Below, one piece after another: positions 7,648-15,773 of a DNA stretch of 43,972 nucleotides. This DNA is from an uncultured Aggregatibacter sp. (GTDB lineage: Bacteria; Pseudomonadota; Gammaproteobacteria; Enterobacterales; Pasteurellaceae), in NCBI RefSeq assembly GCF_901873365.1, contig NZ_CABFLM010000045.1, positions 1 through 43,972 of the forward strand, in the 5' to 3' direction. Made by a program: the position numbers and the translations under genes. Numbering within the stretch: position 1 is the stretch's first letter; every line of letters starts with the position of its first letter. The notes beneath the pieces were generated by a model. The model was given only the letters and a program-made list of their open reading frames with translations. It made no database searches and had not been told where the DNA came from.

Positions 7648-8616
7648 TTACATTTCGGCAAGTGCGTGCATAACGTCATCTTCTTGCGGTTTGAACAACA
7701 TCCCTAATAACTCATCAATAGCAGAGCAGAGGAGGGTGCGATCATGACGATAAGAGATGTCATCGGCATTCAGGCGACCGGCAATAATACGGCAATTCAG
7801 TTGTTCATTGAGTTGAGTATCGGTAGGCACAATAGCACCATCAATGATCGGTTGACCGACGATTTCATGGATCCATTGAATGCGATCGGTGAGTGAAAGG
7901 CTTGAGGCAGGGCCAAGTTCCGTACCTAAATTATCAATAAAGATCTTTTTGGCTTCGCTTTGTCTAAGCTGTTCGGCGATTTCCGGTAAGAGAATCGGCG
8001 GTATGATACTGGTGAGGAAACTGCCGGGGCCGAATAAAATGACTTCCGCGTCCCGTAAAGCTTGAATCGCCTCCGGTGTGGCTGTGGCATAAGGTACTAA
8101 AAAGAGGGATTTAGGGAGTTCGGTTAAGCTATCAACGCTGACTTCACCGACAACACTACTGCCGCCGTTTAATACGGCAGCGAGATGAATAGGTTGCTCT
8201 GACATCGGGAAGATAAAGGATTTTACATGCAACAAATCGCGAATAAGATTCACGGCTTCCGTCGGGCGAATATGCATATCTTCTAAGGCTTTGAGCATGA
8301 GATTGCCGAGGTTATGTCCTGCTAATTCGCCGTTACCACCAAAACGATATTCAAATAATGCGGAGGCAGTACTGGGTTCGGTAATGATTTGATTTAAGCA
8401 GTTACGTAAGTCACCCCAGGCAATGCCGCCGTGTTCCATGCGAATTCGCCCAGTTGATCCACCGTTGTCGGTGGTGGTCACAATCGCGGAGAGTCGTTCT
8501 TTCATAAAACTCAGCGCAGACATGACGCGACCTAATCCATGCCCGCCACCAATTGCGACAATTTTTTTGATTCGGTTGAGATTTTCGTGTTGTTGATAGC
8601 CTTTAAAATCTGCCAT
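7648..8616 (-). CDS. ybhK: YvcK/CofD-like protein (YbhK, UPF0052)
   Basis: A 322-aa Rossmann-like protein of the CofD/YvcK family. VAIGGGHGLGRVMSAL near the N-terminus is the nucleotide loop, followed by TTDNGGSTGRIR and GDLRNCL, hallmarks of the family. In Bacillus YvcK binds UDP-sugars and affects carbon metabolism and cell shape; the role of YbhK in proteobacteria is not established. The start follows AAGGA at good spacing. It is divergent from moaA, the same arrangement as ybhK|moaA in E. coli, which supports the assignment. It probably forms a two-gene operon with yfaE. Confidence 0.93.
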   Translation of the reverse strand: MADFKGYQQHENLNRIKKIVAIGGGHGLGRVMSALSFMKERLSAIVTTTDNGGSTGRIRMEHGGIAWGDLRNCLNQIITEPSTASALFEYRFGGNGELAGHNLGNLMLKALEDMHIRPTEAVNLIRDLLHVKSFIFPMSEQPIHLAAVLNGGSSVVGEVSVDSLTELPKSLFLVPYATATPEAIQALRDAEVILFGPGSFLTSIIPPILLPEIAEQLRQSEAKKIFIDNLGTELGPASSLSLTDRIQWIHEIVGQPIIDGAIVPTDTQLNEQLNCRIIAGRLNADDISYRHDRTLLCSAIDELLGMLFKPQEDDVMHALAEM

Positions 8617-8851
8617 GTTACATCCTTACATTTTTTCGTGCGCAATTATAACCTGCTTTGAAAGAGAGTACAGTTCGCTAATTATTATTGGGTATGAGAA
8701 TCGCTGTTTTAGGGTGTTTTATTAACGCTATATAAATGTATGCATAATTGATTTTAAAGAATTTTATGAATTTATAGCCTAGATCAAATTAATTGATTGC
8801 TTTTGTTTTCGTGAATCTTTTACAATGCAACAAAATTTATTTATCGCATAT

Positions 8852-8975
8852 AACTCCGAGCTTACTCACCTACGTTTTGCGCGCAATATGTTGAACACAA
8901 AATAGGGTGGTAATGCCAATAATACGAAGTCGGTATTATTCAGGGATACGTTGGAAACGATTTATCCTCTCCGTT
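8852..8975 (+). ncRNA. Molybdenum cofactor (Moco) riboswitch upstream of moaA
   Basis: The 375-bp leader before moaA can fold into a multistem RNA: CACCTA with TAGGGTG (about 8867-8909), a hairpin AATAATAC/GTATTATT (8919-8940), and GGATACGTT/AACGATTTATCC with a GGA loop (8944-8966), ending in CTCTCCGT close to the ribosome site at 8981. This position and architecture fit the Moco RNA motif that controls moaA operons in gamma-proteobacteria, including Haemophilus. The family assignment is from gene context plus structure; a covariance-model search would confirm it. Confidence 0.75.
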
Positions 8976-8991
8976 TTTAGAAAGGTGTCAA

Positions 8992-10005
8992 ATGCAAACC
9001 ATTCCAATCAAAAATGTTGGCGCGGCTCAACTCGTTGATTCGTTCCAGCGTGAATACTATTATTTGCGACTGTCGATTACCGATATGTGTAACTTTCGTT
9101 GCAATTATTGCCTACCTGACGGTTATCAGCCTGAACCTAATAAGCCGAGTTTTTTAACCTTGGACGAAATTCGTCGCTTGGTCAGTAGCTTTGCGCTGAT
9201 GGGAACGGAAAAAGTCCGTATTACCGGTGGCGAACCGACCTTACGTAAAGACTTCCTGCCAATTGTCGAAAGCATTCGTGGCATTGACGGTATCAAACAA
9301 ATCGCACTGACTACAAACGGTTTTCGGTTGCTTAAAGATGTCGCTGCTTGGAAACAAGCCGGCGTGACGTCTATTAACGTTAGTGTGGATAGCCTAGATG
9401 CAAGAATGTTCCAGCGCATTACCGGTGTCGATAAGTTTGATGACATTATGCGTGGTATTGATCGCGCTTTTGAATGCGGCTATCAAAAAGTCAAAGTCAA
9501 TTCTGTCTTGATGAAAGATTTGAATGATAAAGACTTTTCCGGTTTCTTGGCATGGATTAAAAATAAACCGATTCAAATGCGTTTCATTGAGTTGATGCAA
9601 ACCGGTGAAATGAATTCTTTCTTCCAAAAACACCATTTATCGGGACAGATTTTAGAACAGAAACTCTTGCAAGACGGCTGGCAATTGCAGATAAAAAATC
9701 GTTCTGATGGCCCGGCAAAAGTTTTCCGTCACCCGGATTATATGGGTGAAATCGGCTTAATCATGCCTTATGAGAAAAATTTCTGCGCCAGCTGTAACCG
9801 TTTGAGAGTTTCTGCCAAAGGGAAATTGCATCTTTGCTTATTTGGTGAAGAAGGCATTGATTTGCGTGATTTGTTACAATCCGATGAGCAACAAATGCTT
9901 TTACAATCAAGAATTTTTTCTGCGTTACAAGGTAAGCGTGAACACCATTATCTGCATGTTGGCGATAGCGGTGTGCGTAATCATTTAGCCAGTATCGGTG
10001 GTTAA
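8992..10005 (+). CDS. moaA: GTP 3',8-cyclase, radical SAM
   Basis: MoaA performs the first step of molybdopterin synthesis, converting GTP to 3',8-cyclo-7,8-dihydro-GTP. The 337-aa protein has the radical SAM cluster CNFRCNYC at about residues 32-39, TGGEPTLRKD (SAM binding), and the second 4Fe-4S cluster in FCASCNRLRVSAKGKLHLC near residues 263-282. The C-terminus SIGG is the double glycine needed for activity. An AAAGG site 6 bases before the ATG fixes the start. First gene of moaACDE behind the Moco riboswitch; iron-sulfur, SAM and molybdate supply therefore converge on this operon. Confidence 0.98.
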   Translation: MQTIPIKNVGAAQLVDSFQREYYYLRLSITDMCNFRCNYCLPDGYQPEPNKPSFLTLDEIRRLVSSFALMGTEKVRITGGEPTLRKDFLPIVESIRGIDGIKQIALTTNGFRLLKDVAAWKQAGVTSINVSVDSLDARMFQRITGVDKFDDIMRGIDRAFECGYQKVKVNSVLMKDLNDKDFSGFLAWIKNKPIQMRFIELMQTGEMNSFFQKHHLSGQILEQKLLQDGWQLQIKNRSDGPAKVFRHPDYMGEIGLIMPYEKNFCASCNRLRVSAKGKLHLCLFGEEGIDLRDLLQSDEQQMLLQSRIFSALQGKREHHYLHVGDSGVRNHLASIGG

Positions 10006-10058
10006 TTTACGCCGAGACTGAAAAACATTCGGAAAACCAACCGCACTTTTAAATTATC

Positions 10059-10541
10059 ATGACCACATTTACTCACATTAATGCGAATGGCGAGGCGAAT
10101 ATGGTGGATGTTTCCGCCAAAGCCGACACGGTTCGCGAGGCGCGTGCTGAAGCCTATATTCGTATGGCGCCGGAAACCTTACAAATGATCCTCTCCGGAC
10201 AACACCACAAAGGCGATGTTTTCGCTACTGCTCGTATTGCCGGTATTCAAGCCGCAAAACGCACTTGGGAACTGATTCCGCTGTGTCATCCGCTTTTACT
10301 TTCAAAAGTCGAAGTGAGTTTGACCGCACTTCCTGAAACCCATCAAGTACGCATTGAAAGCCTGTGCAAATTAAGCGGTAAAACCGGTGTAGAAATGGAA
10401 GCCTTAACGGCTGCAAGCGTTACTGCATTAACCATTTACGATATGTGTAAAGCAGTGCAAAAAGACATGGTGATTGAAACGGTACGTCTGCTTGAAAAGA
10501 GCGGTGGAAAATCCGGGCATTTTATTGCGGAGGAGAAATAA
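10059..10541 (+). CDS. moaC: Cyclic pyranopterin monophosphate synthase
   Basis: MoaC turns the MoaA product into cyclic pyranopterin monophosphate. The 160-aa protein shows the conserved MVDVSAKADTVREARA, GIQAAKRTWELIPLCHPL (active-site His), KTGVEMEALTAASVTALTIYDMCKA and VRLLEKSGGKSG. The N-terminus THINANGEANMVDVS is the normal family start, although there is no clear ribosome site before the ATG; a USS lies just upstream. The ending overlaps the moaD start by one base, suggesting translational coupling. A moaB gene, which follows moaA in E. coli, is absent here; MogA would be expected elsewhere. Confidence 0.98.
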   Translation: MTTFTHINANGEANMVDVSAKADTVREARAEAYIRMAPETLQMILSGQHHKGDVFATARIAGIQAAKRTWELIPLCHPLLLSKVEVSLTALPETHQVRIESLCKLSGKTGVEMEALTAASVTALTIYDMCKAVQKDMVIETVRLLEKSGGKSGHFIAEEK

Positions 10542-10786
10542 TGTTACGCGTTTTATTTTTTGCTCAAACTCGAGAATTAATCGGTTTGGATGCCATTGAA
10601 GTGAATGAAAATTTCGCCACGGCAGAAGCATTACGTCAACACCTTGCGGCGAAAGGCGATAAATGGGCGTTGGCATTGCAATCGGATAAACTTTTGGTGG
10701 CCATCAATCAAACCTTAATGCCGTTAGAAAGTGCGGTCAAAAATGGTGATGAAATTGCGTTTTTCCCACCGGTGACCGGGGGCTAA
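10541..10786 (+). CDS. moaD: Molybdopterin synthase sulfur-carrier subunit
   Basis: The 81-aa ubiquitin-like MoaD carries sulfur as a C-terminal thiocarboxylate to MoaE. It ends in PPVTGG, the invariable double glycine activated by MoeB, and begins MLRVLFFAQTRELIG, typical of the family. It starts on the last base of moaC and ends directly before the moaE ATG, so the three are almost certainly co-translated. A USS lies inside the gene (coding ESAVK). Confidence 0.97.
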   Translation: MLRVLFFAQTRELIGLDAIEVNENFATAEALRQHLAAKGDKWALALQSDKLLVAINQTLMPLESAVKNGDEIAFFPPVTGG

Positions 10787-11242
10787 ATGAACGATATTCA
10801 AATTTCCGTGCAAGAGCAGACGTTCGACCAAAATGCCGTTTATCGTTGGTTGAGCGAAGAAAATTCGGTTGGTGCTACGGTAATGTTTGTGGGCAAAGTG
10901 CGTGATATGAACCTAGGGGATGAAGTCAGTAGTTTGTATTTGGAACATTACCCGGCGATGACCCATAAAGCCTTGATGGATATTGCTCAACAGGCAAAAG
11001 CGCGGTGGGATTTACAAAAGATTTCCATTATTCATCGTGTAGGTGAATTGAATACCGGTGATGAAATTGTGTTGGTGGGAACAGCTTCTGCGCATCGTGG
11101 CGATGCTTATCACGCCAATGAATTTATTATGGATTATTTGAAAACCAAAGCGCCTTTTTGGAAAAAAGAACAAACCGAAAAAGGGGAGCGTTGGATTGAA
11201 GGCCGCGACAGTGATTATGCGGCTGCCGATAAGTGGAAATAA
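10787..11242 (+). CDS. moaE: Molybdopterin synthase catalytic subunit
   Basis: MoaE and MoaD form the heterotetramer that inserts two sulfurs into cyclic pyranopterin monophosphate to give molybdopterin. The 151-aa protein has the family motifs GATVMFVGKVRD, LEHYPAMTHKAL, IIHRVGELNTGDEIVLVG, AHRGDAYHAN, and the active-site region KTKAPFWKKE. The start abuts the moaD stop codon. It is the last gene of the operon; a terminator lies about 30 bases downstream. Confidence 0.98.
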   Translation: MNDIQISVQEQTFDQNAVYRWLSEENSVGATVMFVGKVRDMNLGDEVSSLYLEHYPAMTHKALMDIAQQAKARWDLQKISIIHRVGELNTGDEIVLVGTASAHRGDAYHANEFIMDYLKTKAPFWKKEQTEKGERWIEGRDSDYAAADKWK

Positions 11243-11272
11243 TCCTTTCTTATCGTTTAGAAAGAACGTTAA

Positions 11273-11308
11273 AAATATCCGTTTCGTTACTGAAGCGGAT
11301 ATTTTTTA
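11273..11308 (+). terminator. Terminator of the moa operon
   Basis: AATATCCGTTTC pairs with GAAGCGGATATT (one G-T pair) and is followed by a run of Ts. Confidence 0.9.
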
Positions 11309-11328
11309 TGGCGATAAAGCTAAAATCC

Positions 11329-11349
11329 GGCTTTTTCTTGGAAAAAGCC
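11329..11349. repeat. Short perfect hairpin before sspA
   Basis: GGCTTTTTC and GAAAAAGCC form a 9-bp stem with a 3-base loop in the moaE-sspA gap. It has no T-run, so it is not an obvious terminator; it may lie in the sspA leader or be a remnant. Confidence 0.45.
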
Positions 11350-11442
11350 ACTTGCTTTGTGATAGAATAAACGACCGCTTTTCTTGGTATGGCAAGAGAC
11401 CAACCGAATATTTTTCTTATTTTTGAGTCGTCGGAGGAATAG

Positions 11443-12084
11443 ATGACAAGTTCTGCAAATAAACGTTCTGTAATGACGCTATTTTCAAATAAAACCGATA
11501 TTTATTGTCACCAAGTACGTATTGTGTTGGCTGAGAAAGGCGTCGCTTATGAAACGGAAATTGTAGATCCGCAAGCCTTGCCGGAAGATTTAATGGAACT
11601 CAATCCGTACGGTACTGTGCCTACGCTAGTTGATCGTGATTTAGTGCTGTTTAATTCTCGCATTATCATGGAATATTTGGACGAGCGTTTCCCACATCCG
11701 CCATTAATGCCGGTTTATCCGGTGGCTCGCGGAAAAAGCCGCTTGTTGATGTTACGTATTGAGCAAGATTGGTATCCAACGTTAGAAACTGCACAAAATG
11801 CCGCATCCGAAGCTGAACGAGCACAAGCATTAAAACAACTCAAAGAAGAAATTCTGGCGATTGCACCGATCTTTAGTCAAAATACCTATTTTATGAACGA
11901 TGAATTTAGTCTTATCGATTGTTATGTCGCGCCGTTATTGTGGCGTATGCAAGAATTGGGTGTGGAATTTAGCGGTGCCGGTAGCAAGGCTGTGAAAAGC
12001 TATATGTCCCGTGTATTTACGCGTGATTCTTTCTTGCAATCCGTAGGCGAATTAGCGCCGAAAAACTTAATGGATGAAAAATAA
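11443..12084 (+). CDS. sspA: Stringent starvation protein A
   Basis: SspA is a glutathione-transferase-fold protein that binds RNA polymerase and alters promoter choice in starvation and stress. The 213-aa protein has the thioredoxin-like N-terminal half (SVMTLFSNKTDIYCHQVRIVLAEKG), the LNPYGTVPTLVDRDLVLFNSRIIMEYL substrate-site region, and a helical C-terminal half; it lacks GST activity in studied members. CGGAGGAA precedes the ATG at good spacing. sspB follows after 11 bases, the usual pairing. Confidence 0.97.
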   Translation: MTSSANKRSVMTLFSNKTDIYCHQVRIVLAEKGVAYETEIVDPQALPEDLMELNPYGTVPTLVDRDLVLFNSRIIMEYLDERFPHPPLMPVYPVARGKSRLLMLRIEQDWYPTLETAQNAASEAERAQALKQLKEEILAIAPIFSQNTYFMNDEFSLIDCYVAPLLWRMQELGVEFSGAGSKAVKSYMSRVFTRDSFLQSVGELAPKNLMDEK

Positions 12085-12095
12085 TAGGCGGCTAA

Positions 12096-12539
12096 ATGGA
12101 ATATAAATCATCCCCGAAACGTCCTTATTTATTAAGAGCTTATTACGATTGGTTAGTCGATAATGATTTCACACCGTATTTGGTGGTTGATGCCACTTAT
12201 TGGGGCGTGAAAGTGCCGGTAGAGTATGTCAAAGATGGACAAATTGTGTTGAATTTGTCTGCCAATGCCACCGGAAATTTACAGTTAACCAATGATTTTA
12301 TTCAATTTAGTGCTCGTTTTCGTGGCGTGCCGCAGGATATTTACATTCCAATGGGAGCAGCATTGGCAATTTATGCGCGTGAGAATGGCGATGGCGTGAT
12401 GTTTGAGCCGGAAGAAGTTTATGATGATCATCCGGAGCAAACAGAAGAACAGCCTATTGGATTTGAGAAAGCTGTCGATAAAACGGATAAACCGAAAAAG
12501 GCGGAGAAATCCACATCTCACTTACGTATTGTGAAATAG
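12096..12539 (+). CDS. sspB: ClpXP adaptor, stringent starvation protein B
   Basis: SspB delivers ssrA-tagged proteins to the ClpXP protease. The 147-aa protein has the folded tag-binding domain (SSPKRPYLLRAYYDWLVDN to about residue 110, with the FSARFRGVPQDIYIP strand pair), then an acidic flexible linker, and ends in the ClpX-binding tail SHLRIVK. It is the second gene of the sspAB operon. Length is slightly below the E. coli protein (165 aa), with the difference in the linker. Confidence 0.97.
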   Translation: MEYKSSPKRPYLLRAYYDWLVDNDFTPYLVVDATYWGVKVPVEYVKDGQIVLNLSANATGNLQLTNDFIQFSARFRGVPQDIYIPMGAALAIYARENGDGVMFEPEEVYDDHPEQTEEQPIGFEKAVDKTDKPKKAEKSTSHLRIVK

Positions 12540-12569
12540 TGGCTCGATCATCAGATTAAAAAACTTTGA

Positions 12570-12602
12570 AAAAAGATACCGCACTTAGGTACCTTTTTTT
12601 TT
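12570..12602. terminator. Terminator between sspB and the convergent ABC importer
   Basis: AAAGATACC pairs with GGTACCTTT (one mismatch) around a loop holding a USS, followed by eight or more Ts on the plus strand; As on the other side would let it work for the minus strand too. Confidence 0.8.
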
Positions 12603-12652
12603 GTGGCTGGAACATTTAAAGTGCGGTGGATTTTAACGCCTTTTTTATGGCA

Positions 12653-13696
12653 TTAAAAGTTCTCCTCCGCTAACACAAACCAGCCAATAGGTCGCAACTT
12701 AACAAAATACTCTGGCTGATTTGGTATGTAATCATTCGGATTTAAATGCACCAATAATGGAAACCCATGCCATCGCACCTGAATTTCCCAATAATTTCCC
12801 ATAGAAATCGCCGATTGCACATCACAACGTTCCGCAGGTTCGCCTGTTAACTCTAATAACACGCCTTCCGGTCGAATACCGAGTAAATAATTTCCATCCT
12901 GTGGTAGCTCATTCGATTCAATCGATAAGGGATTTTCTGCCAAAACATAGTTTCCGTTTTTTACCGTCACCGGAAAGAAAGACACCTCACCCATGAAGTT
13001 TGCCGTAAAACGAGAGGTTGGATGATGATAGAGCGTATTCGGCAAACCAATCTGTTCGACTTTTCCTTGGTTCATCACCACTACTGCATCGGAAATAGCA
13101 AAGGCTTCTGTTTGATCGTGGGTCACATAGAGCACCGTAATACCGAGTTTTTGTTGTAAATGGCGAATCATCTCACGCATCGTGCGACGCAAGTTGGTAT
13201 CCAAATTACTTAACGGCTCATCAAATAATAAAATTTGTGGCGCAATTACCAATGCCCGCGCCAAGGCGACACGTTGTTGTTGTCCACCGGAAAGTTGTTC
13301 AATACGGCGATGTTCAAAACCCTCGAGCTCCACCATTTTTAATGCTTGACTGACTTTTTCGGTGATGTCGAAGGAATAGCTTTCCTGCATTTTCAAACCA
13401 AATGCTACATTTTCTCCGACGGTTAAATGTGGGAAAAGCGCATAGGATTGAAACACAATGCCGACACCACGCTGTTGTGGCGGCAGACGGCTGATATCCT
13501 TTCCGTCATATAAAATTTGCCCTTGATCGAGATCTTCCAATCCAGCAATGAGACGCAGAATGGTGGTTTTGCCACAACCTGAGGCGCCCAACAAGGTCGT
13601 AAATTTGCCTTTTTCAAAAGAAAGATTGAAATCTTGCAATACCTTGGTTGAACCAAAAGATTTATAAACCTGTTTTAATTCAATATGTTGTGTCAT
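12653..13696 (-). CDS. afuC: ABC importer ATPase, AfuC/FbpC type
   Basis: ATP-binding subunit of an Fe3+/Afu-family importer. The 347-aa protein carries Walker A GASGCGKTT (near residue 38), Q-loop VFQSYALFPH, signature LSGGQQQRVALARAL, Walker B ILLFDEPLSNLD and H-loop YVTHD, then a C-terminal TOBE-type domain from about residue 240. Its ribosome site AGGACG lies in the end of the permease gene, 1 base away. The gene order binding protein-permease-ATPase is standard. Whether the substrate is iron or a phosphate compound cannot be told from the ATPase. Confidence 0.9.
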   Translation of the reverse strand: MTQHIELKQVYKSFGSTKVLQDFNLSFEKGKFTTLLGASGCGKTTILRLIAGLEDLDQGQILYDGKDISRLPPQQRGVGIVFQSYALFPHLTVGENVAFGLKMQESYSFDITEKVSQALKMVELEGFEHRRIEQLSGGQQQRVALARALVIAPQILLFDEPLSNLDTNLRRTMREMIRHLQQKLGITVLYVTHDQTEAFAISDAVVVMNQGKVEQIGLPNTLYHHPTSRFTANFMGEVSFFPVTVKNGNYVLAENPLSIESNELPQDGNYLLGIRPEGVLLELTGEPAERCDVQSAISMGNYWEIQVRWHGFPLLVHLNPNDYIPNQPEYFVKLRPIGWFVLAEENF

Positions 13697-13697
13697 G

Positions 13698-15716
13698 TTA
13701 TCGTCCTAATTTTGTCTCACCAACCCATCGACCGAATAAGCCGATAACCAGCATCATAATCACAATTAAACTGGCACCGTACGCCACCGCCAAACCATAA
13801 TCACCGTCTTCCACCCTATTTAAAATAAATGACGTTGCCACGCGGGTGCTTGGTGTGACTAAGAAAATAATCGCACTAATGGTCGTCATCGCACGCACAA
13901 AACTTGTCACCAAGGCGGACAATAAAGCGGGTTTTAATAAAGGCAAGGTAATAAAACGTAACGTCTGAAACGCACTGGCTTTTAAAGAATAGGCAGCTTC
14001 ATCCAATGCCGGGTCTAATTGTTTAAAATTCACTAACGCGGCACGCAAACCAATAGGCATATTGCGAGTCACCATCGAAAGCACAATGATCGCCCCTGTG
14101 CCGGTTAAATAGAGCGGGACATTATTGAACGCAAGAATGTAAGACACCCCGGCAACCGTTCCAGGCACCGCAAAACTGAGTAGCGTCAGAAATTCAATGT
14201 ATTTTTGTCCGAAGAAGCGGTGACGAGAAAAGAAATAAGCCAATAAAAAACCGCTCATGGCAGTAAAAGGTGCGGCGATCACCGCGAATAATACGGTTTG
14301 CAATAAAGACGGAATTGCGCCGTTCTTCCAGCCTTGTCCGAATAACATGATGTAGTGCTGCAAGGTAAAGGTGTGATTAACACCCCAGTTCTGCATCACG
14401 CTGCCGTAAAAAATACTGCCATACAATAAAGCATTGAAACCAACCCAGGCAGCAAAAATGCTCACAACGGTAATTTTTAAACCGAAAGATAAAGGCGTGC
14501 TTCGACCTTCAACCCCTTTTCCCGAAAGCGTAACGTAATTTTTCCGTCCGATAAAATGATATTGCAGCCAGAAAATCCCGAAGGAGATGCTTAACAAAAT
14601 AATCCCCAAGGCACTTGCGGAGAAATAGTCGTTTTGTGCCCCCACAATGTAAAAATAAATTTGCGTTGCCAACACGTCAAAATTGCCGCCTAACACAAAA
14701 GGCGAGCTGAAATCCGCCAACGATTGCACCATCACGATTAAAAAGGCATTGGCTAATGCCGGTTTCAATAACGGCAACACGATAAAACGAAAACTCTGCC
14801 AACGATTCGCACCGAGCATCACGGCGGCTTCTTCCAATTTCGGTGAAAGATTTTTTAATGCCCCTTCCAACAACATAAATGCCATGGGCGTTAAGGCTAA
14901 GGTATGGGAAATAAGAATACCGTTAAAACCATAAAGCCAATTCGAGTTCACGCCGAAATGTTGCGAGAGAAATTGTGTTACATAGCCTGAGCGCCCAAAC
15001 ATCAACATCACGCCTAAGCTCACCACAAATGGTGGCGTTACCATCGGCAATAAGGAGAAGATCTTGCTGATAAACAAACTGCGTTTGGCTATTCTCGTGG
15101 TGTATAACGCCAAAACAAGCGCAAAAGCAACAGAACACAGCCCAACGGCAGATGAGACCGCCAAGGAATTACCAATAACTTTCCACAAGCCACGGTGATT
15201 TAATAACGTAACAACACTGCCAAATTCACCGGATTCGCCGGTAAAAAAGATCGTAAATAATGCGCTTATCGGATAAAAAATAAAGCCGATTACCAACACG
15301 GCAAGCCCTGTGGCGACCGCCAATAAAAAACGATCTCCCCGTAAAAAACCTAAACGCGCTAAGGCATCCACGAATATGGCGCCGATGGCAATAAACAGGG
15401 CAATCACCGCATAGCCGAAACGGAAATCATAGGCCTCCGCAGAGAACCAAATGAATGAGACCAAAAGTGCGGTCAAAATAACGGTTATTTTTGCCGAGTG
15501 GCGAGAAACAGGCTGTCGCTGAAGTAAAGGAAATATCAGCAGTGCGGCAAACCACAACCAACTGATATTGACTTGCGCCCATCCCATCGCAGAGAAATAT
15601 TCTTTGGCGGTTGCCCCGAAAAGACCATAATCCAAGGCACGCACTGGCAAACAAGCAAATGCCAGAAAAGCGAGTAAAATCCAAATGATGGGGTGATGAA
15701 AGCGGTGTTTTAGCAT
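13698..15716 (-). CDS. afuB: ABC importer permease, fused two-domain AfuB type
   Basis: A 672-aa inner-membrane protein with about 12 transmembrane helices, made of two homologous permease halves. Each half has the EAA loop that docks the ATPase: EEAAVMLGANRWQSFRFIVLPLLKPA split here as EEAAVMLGANRWQSF (first half) and DEAAYSLKASAFQTL (second half). Such fused permeases of ~670-690 aa are typical of AfuB in Actinobacillus and Haemophilus, whereas FbpB is shorter. It starts 57 bases after the binding-protein gene, separated by a hairpin. Confidence 0.9.
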   Translation of the reverse strand: MLKHRFHHPIIWILLAFLAFACLPVRALDYGLFGATAKEYFSAMGWAQVNISWLWFAALLIFPLLQRQPVSRHSAKITVILTALLVSFIWFSAEAYDFRFGYAVIALFIAIGAIFVDALARLGFLRGDRFLLAVATGLAVLVIGFIFYPISALFTIFFTGESGEFGSVVTLLNHRGLWKVIGNSLAVSSAVGLCSVAFALVLALYTTRIAKRSLFISKIFSLLPMVTPPFVVSLGVMLMFGRSGYVTQFLSQHFGVNSNWLYGFNGILISHTLALTPMAFMLLEGALKNLSPKLEEAAVMLGANRWQSFRFIVLPLLKPALANAFLIVMVQSLADFSSPFVLGGNFDVLATQIYFYIVGAQNDYFSASALGIILLSISFGIFWLQYHFIGRKNYVTLSGKGVEGRSTPLSFGLKITVVSIFAAWVGFNALLYGSIFYGSVMQNWGVNHTFTLQHYIMLFGQGWKNGAIPSLLQTVLFAVIAAPFTAMSGFLLAYFFSRHRFFGQKYIEFLTLLSFAVPGTVAGVSYILAFNNVPLYLTGTGAIIVLSMVTRNMPIGLRAALVNFKQLDPALDEAAYSLKASAFQTLRFITLPLLKPALLSALVTSFVRAMTTISAIIFLVTPSTRVATSFILNRVEDGDYGLAVAYGASLIVIMMLVIGLFGRWVGETKLGR

Positions 15717-15741
15717 GGATACATCAGCATAAGATCTTGCC

Positions 15742-15760
15742 CGGCACGATATTTGTGCCG
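15742..15760 (-). repeat. Intercistronic hairpin between afuA and afuB
   Basis: CGGCAC and GTGCCG enclose a 7-base loop in the 57-base gap. Such hairpins after binding-protein genes can protect upstream mRNA and keep the binding protein more abundant than the permease; that role is inferred. Confidence 0.5.
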
Positions 15761-15773
15761 AGCATAGGAAGGG

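Noticed and set aside
8765..8800. ATCAA-N5-TTGAT as an FNR box upstream of moaA
   Set aside because: FNR sites have the half-sites in the order TTGAT-N4-ATCAA; here the order is reversed.
11196..11426. A 76-codon open frame over the end of moaE
   Set aside because: It runs out of frame through moaE and across its terminator; no ribosome site.
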